A DNA stretch of 64,000 bases from an uncultured Clostridiaceae bacterium. Lineage in GTDB: Bacteria; Bacillota; Clostridia; TANB77; CAG-508. Position numbers and translations under genes: made by a program. A model generated the notes under the pieces. The model made no database searches. It was not told the DNA's origin and was given only the letters and a program-made list of their open reading frames with translations. Positions 9,721 through 17,959 of this stretch are shown here, in pieces (positions within the stretch are counted from its first letter, which is position 1; every line of letters starts with the position of its first letter). The DNA lies in the NCBI GenBank assembly GCA_947642455.1, contig CANRSN010000006.1, forward strand, positions 23,486 through 87,485, read 5' to 3'.

Positions 9721-9770
9721 TTATCTGACTTAGAAAGTATATCATTTGTTATACTTTCTAAGTCAGATAA
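9721..9770. repeat. Perfect 21-bp stem hairpin
   Basis: TTATCTGACTTAGAAAGTAT plus one base pairs fully with the right arm at 9750-9770, around an 8-base loop TCATTTGT. No T-run follows, so it is more likely a repeat arm than a simple terminator. Confidence 0.7.
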
Positions 9771-9773
9771 TAA

Positions 9774-9901
9774 TAGAGTAGTAATATTTATTTTTATTGT
9801 TCTTTGCTATTGCATTTAAAGATTTCTTCAATTACATTTGGTCATTCAATAATGATAGATTCTTTGCACAGAACTTTAAAAAATAAATATTACTACTCTA
9901 A
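9774..9901. repeat. Divergent member of the palindromic element family
   Basis: Arms TAGAGTAGTAATATTTATTT and AAATAAATATTACTACTCTA enclose a diverged core. Its minus-strand ends, AGTTCTGTGCAAAGAA and GCAAAGAAC, recall the AGTTCTGCGCAGGGAA...AAAGAACT ends of the main core, while the middle is AT-rich. Confidence 0.55.
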
Positions 9902-9941
9902 TAAATAGTGAATAATGTATTTTACTGTAAATTGTAACTAT

Positions 9942-10859
9942 TTACTCATTATTCTCTTCTTTTTTTATTTTCTCTCTTGCTTTTTTCATTTTTTTGGCTT
10001 TTATTCCTACACCTTCACCTAACCTGTTTGTTACTATGTTTTTTATTAAGATTTTCTTTAAGGTGTCTTCTCTTACATCTGCTATTAATGTACCATCTTT
10101 GGCTACTGATATTTTCCCAGTTTCTTCTGATACTACTACTGCTATTGCATCTGTTTCTTTAGATATTCCTATTGCTGCTCTATGCCTTGTTCCTAATTCT
10201 TTTGCTATATCTTTGTCACTTGAAAGTGGTAATATGCATGCTGCTGCTTGTATTTTATTTTCACTTATTATTACTGCACCATCATGTAATGGTGTATTTG
10301 GTACAAATATGTTTACTAATAATTGTGGAGATACTTCTGCATCTATTTCTACACCTGTTTCTGCAATGTCTTTTATTTTTATGTCTCTTTCTATTACTAT
10401 TAACCCTCCTGTTTTGGTTTTGGCTAATTCCTCTGTTGCTATTACTATTTTGTATATGTCTTCTTTTGTTTTGGTTATTATGTCTTTATCTATCCCAAAA
10501 AATTTGGTTAATTTATTTGTTCCTAATTGCTCTAAAGCCCTTCTTAGTTCTGGTTGAAATATTACTATTATTGCAATTACTCCATATGTCATTACTGATG
10601 TTAGTATAAAGTTTAATATATCTAAACGAAGCCACCCACTTAATACTGTAGCTATTATTAATAATATTATTCCTTTTATTAACTGCCATACTCTAGAATT
10701 TTTTACTAGCTTTAATAGCTTATAACCTAAAAATATTACTATTATTAGATCTAGTATTAATGATATAATTCTTATTGGGTTTTGTACTAATTCATTAAAG
10801 TATGTTACTATGTTCATTTGCCAAAAGTTTGACAATACTACTGAAAAACTTTCTTTCAT
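9942..10859 (-). CDS. cdaA: Diadenylate cyclase CdaA (c-di-AMP synthase)
   Basis: This membrane enzyme condenses two ATP to cyclic di-AMP, which controls potassium and osmolyte transport and cell-wall balance. The 305 residues hold three N-terminal membrane helices (about 25-105) and a DisA_N cyclase domain with LHDGAVII (DGA motif) and GTRHRAAIGIS (RHR motif). A lysine-rich tail follows. An AAAGGAAAAAAGAAAA site precedes the ATG. A 49-residue membrane peptide gene lies just upstream; the usual cdaR/glmM neighbours are absent from this window. Confidence 0.9.
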   Translation of the reverse strand: MKESFSVVLSNFWQMNIVTYFNELVQNPIRIISLILDLIIVIFLGYKLLKLVKNSRVWQLIKGIILLIIATVLSGWLRLDILNFILTSVMTYGVIAIIVIFQPELRRALEQLGTNKLTKFFGIDKDIITKTKEDIYKIVIATEELAKTKTGGLIVIERDIKIKDIAETGVEIDAEVSPQLLVNIFVPNTPLHDGAVIISENKIQAAACILPLSSDKDIAKELGTRHRAAIGISKETDAIAVVVSEETGKISVAKDGTLIADVREDTLKKILIKNIVTNRLGEGVGIKAKKMKKAREKIKKEENNE

Positions 10860-10886
10860 TTTTCTTTTTTCCTTTCAAAGGTATAG

Positions 10887-11036
10887 TTATCCTTGTATTA
10901 TATTAACCATTAATGTTGCTGCTATACTTCCTACCATAAGAATTGCTAGTAAACCTGCCATAACTTTTGTAAATACTTTTCCTGCATCAAATTTTTTGTT
11001 TTTCTTTACTCCATTTGTATTTTCTTTATTTATCAT
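10887..11036 (-). CDS. Small single-span membrane protein before cdaA
   Basis: This 49-residue frame starts at an ATG preceded by a strong AAAGGAGGTC site. It has a basic head (KKNKKFDAGK) and one hydrophobic segment (VMAGLLAILMVGSIAATLMV). The size and layout resemble small DUF4044-type proteins, but that match is a guess. It ends 27 bases before the cdaA start, so it is likely co-transcribed with cdaA. Confidence 0.6.
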   Translation of the reverse strand: MINKENTNGVKKNKKFDAGKVFTKVMAGLLAILMVGSIAATLMVNIIQG

Positions 11037-11180
11037 TATATGACCTCCTTTGTATTTTCCTATACTTAGTTATACCACATTATTGTTACTTTTTCAATAT
11101 TTTTCACCGTTTTTTTACAATATATATTTTTAGATGTTATAATTCACAGTTTGTGAAATTATATATTTTAGTAATATATT

Positions 11181-11412
11181 TAAGTTTCAATATTTTTTGA
11201 AATAACAAGTTTTAGACTATATTTATTAAAAATTCACATAGAATATTAATATTTATTTTTAAAAAGTTCTGCGCAGGGAAGCTCCTATAGTGGACATGAC
11301 CCAGAGCGATTGGCGAAGCCAGTAAAGAACTTTGACAAAAATAAATATTAATATTCTAGTAAGAGATATTTTAAGTCTAAAACTTGTTATTTCAAAAATA
11401 CTGAAACTTAAA
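11181..11412. repeat. Nested palindromic element, copy 2 (core subtype GTGGACATGACCC)
   Basis: Arms TTAAGTTTCAATATTTTTTG and the matching right arm ending GAAACTTAAA enclose AGAATATTAATATTTATTTT, then the core (AGTTCTGCGCAGGGAAGC to AAAGAACTTTG), then the complementary arm. It sits inside a further outer arm (GTTATAATTCACAGTTTGTG near 11137), so two palindromic repeats are nested here. Confidence 0.85.
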
Positions 11413-11442
11413 TGCAATATAATTATCTATGAATAGTAGCTT

Positions 11443-12678
11443 TTAGATTTCATAATACTTGGTTCCTAGCATTTTGTCTGGCAAATATTGCTGTTCTACA
11501 TAGTGGTTTGGATAATTATGTGGGTATTTATACCCTTCTCCATAGCCAAATTGTCCCATTCCCTGTGCTGGTGCATTTCTTATGTGCATTGGGATTTCAC
11601 CAGTATCTTTTGTTTTAACATCTTCTAATGCTTTGTTTATTGCCATATATGCTGCATTTGACTTAGGAGATGTTGCAACATATATTGCAGCTTCTGATAA
11701 TATTATTCTTGCCTCTGGCATTCCAACTACATGTACTGATTGCATCGCTGCATTTGCTACAACTAGAGCATTGGGATTTGCCATTCCTACATCCTCTGAT
11801 GCTGCTATTACTATTCTTCTGGCTAGAAATATAGGGTCTTCCCCACCTTCTATAGCTCTTGCTAAATAAAATACTGTGGCATCTGGGTCACTTCCTCTCA
11901 TTGATTTTATAAATGCACTTATATTATCGTAGTGACTATCTCCATTTTTATCAAATATTGCTTTTCTTGATTGAACACTGTCTGCTGCTATTTGTGGCGT
12001 TATTTCTATAAAACCTTCTTTGTTCATTTTAGTGGTTAATACTGCCACTTCTAAACCATTTAAAGCTGTTCTTACATCTCCATTTGACACTTCTGCTATT
12101 TTCATTAAAGTTTCATCTTCTACTTTTATTTTGTAGCTTCCAAGCCCCTCTTGAGATATTAGTGATTTTTTTAATATTTTATATATGTTTTCTATTGTTA
12201 ATGGCTCTAGTTTTACTACCATTGACCTTGATATTAACGCTTTGTTTACTTCAAAATATGGATTTTCTGTTGTTGCCCCAATTAATATTACTGTTCCATT
12301 TTCTACATATGGAAGTAATGCATCTTGTTGTAATTTGTTGAACCTGTGAATTTCGTCTATGAATAGTATACATTTTCCTGATGGATTCATAAGCATATTT
12401 TGTGCTTCTGCTATTGCATTTTTTATGTCCCCTATTCCTGCTGTTACTGCATTTATTTTGCTAAATTTGTATTTTGTTGTATTGCTTATAACTCTTGCTA
12501 AAGATGTTTTTCCACATCCTGGAGGACCCCACAATATTATACTAGATAACCTATCTGCTTTTATGGTTCTATATAATATTTTATTTTGACCTAATATATG
12601 CTCCTGCCCTACATAGTCTTCTAGTGTTTTTGGTCTCATTCTAAAGGCTAATGGCTTGCTTAAATCCATTTTTTTCAT
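11443..12678 (-). CDS. rarA: Replication-associated recombination protein A (RarA/MgsA AAA+ ATPase)
   Basis: The 411-residue AAA+ ATPase acts at stalled replication forks, like RarA and the eukaryotic WRNIP1. Visible are LAFRMRPKTLEDYVGQEHIL, Walker A GPPGCGKTSL (about 50-60), Walker B LFIDEIHRF, sensor GATTENP, and the C-terminal tetramerisation region (RGSDPDATVFYLARAIEGGEDP, YKYPHNYPNHYVEQQYLP). It follows ruvA, another Holliday-junction/fork gene, with 82 bases between, so a shared recombination operon is likely. Confidence 0.92.
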   Translation of the reverse strand: MKKMDLSKPLAFRMRPKTLEDYVGQEHILGQNKILYRTIKADRLSSIILWGPPGCGKTSLARVISNTTKYKFSKINAVTAGIGDIKNAIAEAQNMLMNPSGKCILFIDEIHRFNKLQQDALLPYVENGTVILIGATTENPYFEVNKALISRSMVVKLEPLTIENIYKILKKSLISQEGLGSYKIKVEDETLMKIAEVSNGDVRTALNGLEVAVLTTKMNKEGFIEITPQIAADSVQSRKAIFDKNGDSHYDNISAFIKSMRGSDPDATVFYLARAIEGGEDPIFLARRIVIAASEDVGMANPNALVVANAAMQSVHVVGMPEARIILSEAAIYVATSPKSNAAYMAINKALEDVKTKDTGEIPMHIRNAPAQGMGQFGYGEGYKYPHNYPNHYVEQQYLPDKMLGTKYYEI

Positions 12679-12760
12679 TCCTTCCCTAAATGTTATTTTT
12701 CATTAATTGTAAAAGTATAATTCTTTGTATAACTTTTCATTTTCTTATTTTGGTTTTATG

Positions 12761-13360
12761 CTATTTTGCTAAGTTTGCTAATCCTTTTCTTATTATGTCT
12801 TCTACTGTTAAATTTTCTTTGTCTACTTTTATTAATGCTTGCTCTATTTCTGCTTTTCTATACCCTAATACTTGTAATGCTGCTACTGCTTCTGAGATTT
12901 TGTTGTCATCTATTATTGCTTCTTTTATTTCTTCGTCTTCCTCTTCTTCCATTTCTGCTTTTTTTAGCTTATCTTTTAATTCTAGTACAAGCCTTTGTGC
13001 TGTTTTTGCCCCTATTCCTGGTAATTTTTTTAATTTTCCTATATCATTTGTTATTATTGCTAATGCAAAACTTGATGGTGCTATGTTTGATAACATTGCT
13101 ATTGCTGTTTTTGCTCCTACTCCACTTACTGATATTAACATTTCAAATAACCTTAGCTCTTCGTTTGTGTTAAAACCATATAAACTCATGTCATCCTCTT
13201 GTACTTTTAAATATGTGTATACTTTTACTATTTTTCCTATTTCCCCTAAATTCTTCATTGCTGGCTCTGACATGAATATTTTATAACCTATTCCCCCAAC
13301 ATCTATTATAACATAACTTGTTGTTTTGATTTCTAAATTTCCTTTTATATATGCATACAT
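12761..13360 (-). CDS. ruvA: Holliday junction branch-migration protein RuvA
   Basis: RuvA binds four-way junctions and loads the RuvB motor. The 199-residue chain shows the N-terminal OB fold (MYAYIKGNLEIKTTSYVIID), helix-hairpin-helix motifs (LISVSGVGAKTAIAML and KLPGIGAKTAQRLVLELKDKL), an acidic linker (EEEEDEEIKE) and the C-terminal UBA-like domain (AVAALQVLGYRKAEIEQAL). ruvB is not adjacent in this window. A consensus promoter lies directly upstream. Confidence 0.93.
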   Translation of the reverse strand: MYAYIKGNLEIKTTSYVIIDVGGIGYKIFMSEPAMKNLGEIGKIVKVYTYLKVQEDDMSLYGFNTNEELRLFEMLISVSGVGAKTAIAMLSNIAPSSFALAIITNDIGKLKKLPGIGAKTAQRLVLELKDKLKKAEMEEEEDEEIKEAIIDDNKISEAVAALQVLGYRKAEIEQALIKVDKENLTVEDIIRKGLANLAK

Positions 13361-13390
13361 TTTCTTTTCTCCCTTTTTTGTTATAGACTT

Positions 13391-13418
13391 ATTTTATCAT
13401 ATTTCTTATTTTTTTCAA
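13391..13418 (-). promoter_or_regulatory. Sigma-A promoter for ruvA-rarA
   Basis: On the minus strand TTGAAA and TAAAAT are separated by 16 bases, ending about 30 bases before the ruvA ATG. The -35 is the same TTGAAA type as at rlmN and the large RNA. Confidence 0.6.
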
Positions 13419-13457
13419 GTACTTTTAGCAAATTTTTGTTTGATAATTTAATTTTTT

Positions 13458-13638
13458 GTTACCTTTCACAATTTATAAAATTATATATTTTAGGCAATAT
13501 AATATTTATTTTAACAAAGTTTTTTACTGGCTTCGTGGGTAGCTCTGGGTCATGTCCACTCTGGGAGCTTCCCTGCACAAAACTTCGTTAAAATAAATAT
13601 TATATTGCCTAAATAGAAATTTGGCCATGAATTGTAAC
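13458..13638. repeat. Nested palindromic element, copy 3 (core inverted)
   Basis: Outer arms GTTACCTTTCACAATTTATA...GAATTGTAAC and inner TTAGGCAATATAATATTTAT...ATAAATATTATATTGCCTAA enclose the core on the minus strand (TTTGTGCAGGGAAGCTCCCAG to AAAAAACTTTG). The GATTGGCGAA part is altered to TACCCACGAA, which breaks one small stem. Confidence 0.8.
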
Positions 13639-13765
13639 GATTGCTTCAAAAAAAAAGAATACGACTTTTTGATCATATTCCTACTTTTAACTTATTCAAT
13701 TGGTAAGTTTACAACTTTATTTATGTATAAAAGTACTAGGTAATATTGTTAATTACAAACAAACC

Positions 13766-14042
13766 TTAACAATAAAATTTAATTTTACCCGCATGAATTG
13801 TTTTCCATTTTTCAACAATTTGAAAATAATGTAAAGAAATATCTTCACAAATAATGTTTAATTCTTTTTCAGGAATTTTACTTTTATTGTGGCAAAGAAT
13901 ACAACCTCCCGATTCAGTTAACCAAACTTTAGTGCTATTTGCTGTTGGATTTCCTTTTGAAATATGAACATGAATAGGTTCATCATTTTCATTTGTCCAA
14001 AAGTAAATTTTATATCCGTTTTAATTCAAAAATACTAGGCAA
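13766..14042 (-). CDS. DUF4160 protein, interrupted by a +1 shift at CGG
   Basis: A TTG start at 14042, with AGGAGG eight bases upstream, gives MPSIFELK, then CGG, ATA and a stop. Skipping the C gives GYKIYFWTNENDEPIHVHIS, the classical DUF4160 N-terminus (PxIFxxxGYxIYFWxNE, PIHVHV). It continues through KVWLTESGGC and IVEKWKTIHAGKIKFYC to a TAA at 13766: 91 residues, normal for the family. DUF4160 proteins often sit in small two-gene modules resembling toxin-antitoxin pairs. The start overlaps the end of the gene at 14035-14310 by 8 bases, so translation is probably coupled. Without the shift only 10 residues would be made. Confidence 0.72.
14016..14018 (-). other. In-frame CGG at the +1 frameshift point of the DUF4160 gene
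   Basis: Codons read GAA TTA AAA CGG ATA TAA; +1 reading AAA then GGA TAT AAA gives GYKIYFW. The zero-frame stop is only two codons away, and the site lies at codon 9. Confidence 0.65.
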
Positions 14043-14310
14043 TTTCTAATCCTCCTAAGCGTGCATACTTAAAAAAGAAGCTAGAACCATTTTTAACAAT
14101 TGCACGAAATGTCCTCTTTTCTTCTTCAGAATAATTCCCATCTTCTAAAACAATATCATAGCTTGGAAGTTCAATTACATAGGTATCAAACCCATACTCC
14201 TTTGGTCTTTCAAAAGTTATACGAATATATTCTTTTCCACTTTCTTTCTTTCCAATATTAGAAAATACACCTATTGTACCATCTGGATACTTTGCAAATT
14301 CATAAGTCAT
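14035..14310 (-). CDS. Small protein paired with DUF4160 protein
   Basis: I start this 91-residue acidic protein at MTYEFAKYPDG, where GTGAGGATATA precedes the ATG; the longer frame to 14331 adds seven residues. Recognisable strands are EYIRITFERPKEYGFDTYVIELPSY and a C-terminal FFFKYARLGGLEIA. No membrane segment or catalytic motif is visible. DUF4160 partners are often DUF2442, but this sequence does not look like DUF2442. The 8-base overlap with the DUF4160 start argues for a functional pair, possibly antitoxin-like. Confidence 0.55.
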   Translation of the reverse strand: MTYEFAKYPDGTIGVFSNIGKKESGKEYIRITFERPKEYGFDTYVIELPSYDIVLEDGNYSEEEKRTFRAIVKNGSSFFFKYARLGGLEIA

Positions 14311-14574
14311 TATATCCTCACTCTCCTTCATCTACACTTTCTTATTCTATATAATTTTATTCTGTTTTTATATTTAACTTCCTATAAATATTATACTCTA
14401 CTTTCCTAAAAAAATCTATACAATTTATCAGATTTTTCTTTATTGGTTCATTTTCTGTTACTACTGTCAAATTTGAAATTTCAATTACTATATTTAATTA
14501 TCTACTAACACTAAACTTATTAAACATTTTATTTCTTTATTTACTGTTATGTGTATTTCCCTTACTTGGCTTAC

Positions 14575-14603
14575 TATTATTGGCACTGATTACGCCAATA
14601 ATA
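14575..14603. repeat. Hairpin TATTATTGGC/GCCAATAATA in a gene-free stretch
   Basis: The 548 bases between 14310 and 14859 hold this perfect 10-bp stem and the terminator at 14747-14784. I see no convincing gene there; a 32-codon frame at 14636-14734 has no good ribosome site. Confidence 0.5.
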
Positions 14604-14746
14604 AACATTCTTACTTTTTCTCATGCTCATTTTACCTAAAAATCACAAAAATTAGCATATATAATTATATAAGTTTCATCTAATTTTCTTTTTACTAATT
14701 CTTTTAAAGTAAATTGTTCCATTTTTTTCTCCATTTCTGCACAAAA

Positions 14747-14784
14747 ATATAGTGTGCAATTTATTTAAAATTTACACACTATAT
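14747..14784 (-). terminator. Terminator downstream of the variable lectin-like gene
   Basis: ATATAGTGTG pairs with CACACTATAT around an 18-base AT-rich loop, and on the minus strand the right stem is followed by ATTTTTG. It lies 75 bases past the stop of the gene at 14859-16199. Confidence 0.6.
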
Positions 14785-14858
14785 GATACACCATCAACTC
14801 ATTGACAAACTCCTGTTATTGTCTTGACAAGCTCCTCAGCTCCTGCTAGCTCTCAGGG

Positions 14859-14990
14859 CTACCTTATATAAAGTGTGGCACGACAACCATAGTGGCCGTG
14901 TTTGTAGGTCGGATTGTAGTCGTAACGATCACTAGCTGAACCGCTGTAAATACCGTTGTATTTAACACCACGACACCTCCTGCTGTAGGC
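14859..14990 (-). other. Candidate DGR variable region at the 3' end of the lectin-like gene
   Basis: The stretch encodes SRRCRGVKYNGIYSGSASD and the NPT...GCR tail. Codons TAC GAC TAC, then TAC AAA CAC GGC CAC TAT, are each consistent with substitution of an AAC/AAT template at A positions. The invariant flank is GC-rich (GTCGTGCCACACTTTAT). Family pattern and composition support this; the template copy was not seen. Confidence 0.45.
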
Positions 14991-16199
14991 GGAGTAAGCC
15001 TCCATTCCCCAGTCAGATACATTCCCCGCTAAATCATAGATATTATTTGCTTTCGTCTGCTCACTTGAGCCTGCTGGGATTACGCTATTACTTCCTGCTA
15101 TTTTCGTTGATACACTTCCACTACTTGTTATATATTCTACTACACTATTACTGTAATTTCCCCAATCTATCGAAGTTACACACACCTGATATTTTGTCTT
15201 ATTTCCACTCTCTATTAACCACATTAGTACTCTATCTTGCTCACATCCCCAGATCATTCCTGTTTCTACATTTCTATTTGCTCCTGCTAACTCCTTACAT
15301 TTTTTATACATTGTATACCATGTTTGACTTGCTATATTTGTTTCTCCTTTTACTATTTTCGCTGTTCCATTTAACCCTCCTGTTTCATACCTTCCTATAT
15401 AATATCCTCCATATTTCTCTATGCTTTTTATTGCTCTTGCAAACTCTCTGTTTATTTCCATATTAAACTCATTCTGTGTCTTTACTCCTAGCCCTAACGT
15501 CTTTAACTGTGAATCTTTGTCATAATCTCTTAATACATCTGGCTCTCTAGCATTAGTTGCATTATTTATTGTCATCATTCCATTACTTTCACTCCAATTG
15601 TATGGACTTGTTCCTGTTACTTCATCTCCTCCGGTTGTACTAAAACTATACAGCTTTCCCCATTTCTTTCCTTTGCTATCTGTTCCATATATTTTGCTTG
15701 CATCTGGCACTGTTACCCATACATATTGGTTTCTTGTCTTTCTTGCTTCATCTACATTTGCTTCTGTTACTGGCTCTTCTCCTTCATATATTACATAAAC
15801 TGTGTTTATTCTATTTTCTTCGTTTTCTCCGCTTACACTACTTCCTACATATCCATTTGGTACTGGTACTTTTTTTCCTTCTGCATCTGTTTCTACATGC
15901 ATATATTCATTATTTTCCAACACTATTTCTTTTTCTTCTGCTTTTATTTTTTCTCCTTGCTCTGTTTTATTACTCTCTTCTTTTTCATTTTCTTCTTTAC
16001 TATTTAGGGTAACCTTTTCACTTTGTGATTCTTTTAATCCTGTATTTTTGTTTCTTCCTTCATTTAGGGCTATTACTAATACTACTATTGCAAATATTAT
16101 TATTACTACAGTGACTCCTATTGCTATGTTCATTCCTATGCTTCCTTTATTGCCCTGTCTTTTTCTTTTCTTTTTTATGCTAATTCCTTTATTTTTCAT
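14859..16199 (-). CDS. Membrane-anchored FGE/C-lectin-fold protein, candidate DGR variable protein
   Basis: This 446-residue protein has a basic head (KKKRKRQGNKG), one membrane helix (about 23-46), a charged spacer (about 50-115), then a formylglycine-enzyme-like/C-type-lectin domain. Its motifs include GGYYIGRYETG, AGNVSDW and, at the end, YGCRATLYIR (family ...GFR.....). The last 45 codons are far richer in G+C than the genome. They carry runs of TAC, GAC, CAC and GGC codons where related proteins have AAC, as in YDYNPTYKHGHYGCR against the familiar NNNNPTNxNNNNGFR. That is the pattern left by adenine-directed mutagenesis of a diversity-generating retroelement. No reverse transcriptase or template repeat is in the window. 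It is likely surface-exposed and binds ligands. Confidence 0.7.
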   Translation of the reverse strand: MKNKGISIKKKRKRQGNKGSIGMNIAIGVTVVIIIFAIVVLVIALNEGRNKNTGLKESQSEKVTLNSKEENEKEESNKTEQGEKIKAEEKEIVLENNEYMHVETDAEGKKVPVPNGYVGSSVSGENEENRINTVYVIYEGEEPVTEANVDEARKTRNQYVWVTVPDASKIYGTDSKGKKWGKLYSFSTTGGDEVTGTSPYNWSESNGMMTINNATNAREPDVLRDYDKDSQLKTLGLGVKTQNEFNMEINREFARAIKSIEKYGGYYIGRYETGGLNGTAKIVKGETNIASQTWYTMYKKCKELAGANRNVETGMIWGCEQDRVLMWLIESGNKTKYQVCVTSIDWGNYSNSVVEYITSSGSVSTKIAGSNSVIPAGSSEQTKANNIYDLAGNVSDWGMEAYSAYSRRCRGVKYNGIYSGSASDRYDYNPTYKHGHYGCRATLYIR

Positions 16200-16434
16200 A
16201 GTTTCCTCCTTGGTTTTATTACAGTTATGTATATATAATGTAATTAACTATTAAAAATTAATTGTAATTTATTTCATCAAAGTTATTATTTATATTATTA
16301 ACAGCTTTTTGCTTAATATACTCTTTTTATTTTTATAACTATTTGTTTTAAACACATTTTATTTATATTAAAGCATTTTGTTATATTTTTGTCAATGATA
16401 TTTTTTGACATTTTTCGTATTAAGCTACCTATAT

Positions 16435-16615
16435 GTTACAATTCACAGTTCAATTTCTATTTAGGCAATATAATATTTATTTTAACGAAGTTTTGCGCAG
16501 GGAAGCTCCCAGAGTGGACATGACCCAGAGCGATTGGCGAAGCCAGTAAAAAACTTCGTTAAAATAAATATTATATTGCCTAAAATATATAATTTTATAA
16601 ACTGTGAATTGTAAC
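16435..16615. repeat. Nested palindromic element, copy 4 (core subtype GTGGACATGACCC)
   Basis: Ends GTTACAATTCACAGTT and AACTGTGAATTGTAAC are perfect inverted repeats. The inner arms TTAGGCAATATAATATTTAT pair with the mirror copy, and the core runs from AGTTTTGCGCAGGGAAGC to AAAAAACTTCG. It is the best-preserved copy with this outer arm type. Confidence 0.9.
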
Positions 16616-16630
16616 AAATGAAAAAATATA

Positions 16631-16681
16631 AAAAATAGAGAATGTAATACCACATTAATGATAAAACATTCTCTGTTTTTT
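16631..16681. terminator. Bidirectional terminator after the 178-residue membrane protein gene
   Basis: AGAGAATG pairs with CATTCTCT. The minus strand continues ATTTTTTATATTTTTT and the plus strand GTTTTTTAG, so it can stop transcription in both directions. Confidence 0.6.
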
Positions 16682-16767
16682 AGATAGGATTTTAATTTTT
16701 AACAAATTCTTATATAAAACCCTCTTTTTATAACTTAAGAGCACCCCACAGTTATACCTAAGGATAA

Positions 16768-17304
16768 TTATTTTTGCCCTATTATTTTTCCTACTATATG
16801 TACTATTTGTGTTGCATTACTTTTTGCTATATTTTTCCCTATTGCTTTTCCACTAACTGTAAGTGATGCAACTACTGCACTTATTATAAATTGTACATCA
16901 AACTCTATATTAAAGCTTTCTGTGATTTTCAAACTAATTAATGCTGCAATGGCTCCACTTAGTACTCCACAAATATCTCCTATAACATCTGCACAAATAT
17001 TGGCTACTCTTGAGGAATTTCTTATTAGCTTTATAGATGTTTTTGAACCTTTTACTTTTTTTGTTGCTTTTGCATGAAATTCATCTTCATTTGCAACTGT
17101 TACTGCAACTCCAACTATATCAAAAAATATTCCTACAAAGATTGTTAATATTAGTATTAATATTGCTGGAAGTATTGGTAAACCTGATATTGCATTTGTT
17201 GATATGTATGAAAATACTATTGATAATATAAATGTTGTTATAAATACTGTTATAAACCATTTCAGCTCTGAATTATCTTTTTTACTTTCTTCTTTGTTTG
17301 ACAT
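16768..17304 (-). CDS. Integral membrane protein of unknown function
   Basis: This 178-residue protein has a polar head (SNKEESKKDNSELK), then two strong membrane helices (about 15-35 and 41-70). A conserved-looking loop DEFHAKATKKVKGSKTSIKL and further hydrophobic segments (about 105-125 and 138-155) follow. Small-residue-rich helices (VSGKAIGKNIAKSNATQIVHI) end the chain. The layout recalls DUF21/CorB-like annotations, but I cannot assign a family. Its start codon lies just after the 600-nt RNA on the same strand, so that RNA may be its leader. Confidence 0.6.
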   Translation of the reverse strand: MSNKEESKKDNSELKWFITVFITTFILSIVFSYISTNAISGLPILPAILILILTIFVGIFFDIVGVAVTVANEDEFHAKATKKVKGSKTSIKLIRNSSRVANICADVIGDICGVLSGAIAALISLKITESFNIEFDVQFIISAVVASLTVSGKAIGKNIAKSNATQIVHIVGKIIGQK

Positions 17305-17311
17305 TTACTTT

Positions 17312-17329
17312 GCTTGGTATAAACCAAGC
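17312..17329 (-). promoter_or_regulatory. Hairpin between Shine-Dalgarno and ATG of the membrane protein gene
   Basis: On the minus strand GGAAGGGAG is followed at once by GCTTGG-TTTATA-CCAAGC and then AAAGTAA ATG. Linear spacing is too long for initiation, but the folded hairpin would bring the purine tract close to the start codon. Confidence 0.5.
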
Positions 17330-17953
17330 TCCCTTCCTTTCGTGTATTTATATAATGTTTTTAGATGGTAAAAGTCTAAGTAAATTTTACGGTTTAGGTC
17401 TAGTCGAATTTCTCTATTTTCCACTAAATATTACTATTTAGCCGTTTCCGTTTAAAGAAAATATCTATGTACAATATGTAAATAGACACCAGATCGCCAC
17501 TTAAATCCGTACCTTAATCCATAGACTTCTATGCTCTATATAAGCAAACATTCTAGAAGTTTTCCTTAATATATTGCTACCCAAACTAGTCTTTTTTGCA
17601 GTAATAGTTTCATATTAATAAAATTTAAAAATTTGGCCGAATTTTTAAATTCTTGTAAATAATCCCAATATTACCACTCAAGACAGGCTACTCTATGTAT
17701 TTCGTGTCTTGGCACTCAACATAGGTTATACTCAAGCTTTTCGTTTAAAAGATTCATTAAACTTCTTGCCCAAGCCTCCGCGAAATAAGGGGTAAACAAT
17801 ATATGCCATTATATAGCTCCCTTATTCCTTACTTCCTGCATACACACAAAACTGGCATTTCGCGCATAAACAAAAAACTTCAACGATGTGCCCTTTAGTG
17901 GATTTTTAGCCCCACCCTCGTAATGGACAATATAACTAGAATAATGCACCATC
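17330..17953 (-). ncRNA. Large structured non-coding RNA (about 600 nt), candidate ROOL/GOLLD-class
   Basis: No protein frame fits this stretch, yet it has its own strong promoter, many long stems and purine-rich conserved-looking boxes unlike the AT-rich intergenic DNA. Stems seen: AAATAAGGGG/CTCCCTTATT (17783-17826), CAAGACA/TGTCTTG (17679-17711) and AAATTTAAAAATT/AATTTTTAAATT (17621-17651). The 5' box GTGGGGCTAAAAATCCAC forms a small hairpin near 17900. I do not see RNase P, tmRNA, 6S or SRP signatures. Length, the many stems and a Clostridia-type host recall ornate large RNAs such as ROOL, GOLLD or OLE, but the class is a guess. It could also be a long leader of the membrane protein gene that follows it. 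Confidence 0.6.
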
Positions 17954-17959
17954 TTCTTA

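Noticed and set aside
10172-10609. Leucine-rich plus-strand frame opposite cdaA, and many similar frames on the plus strand
   Set aside because: They are mirror readings of AT-rich minus-strand genes; composition is unnatural and starts lack ribosome sites.
14636-14734. 32-codon minus-strand frame starting MEKKMEQFTLKELV
   Set aside because: No ribosome-binding site, very short, and it starts beside the terminator of the gene at 14859.
17330-17953. RNase P RNA, tmRNA, 6S or SRP RNA as identity of the large RNA
   Set aside because: I could not find the GAGGAAAGUC core of RNase P, the tRNA-like ends of tmRNA, or the short rod layout of 6S and SRP.
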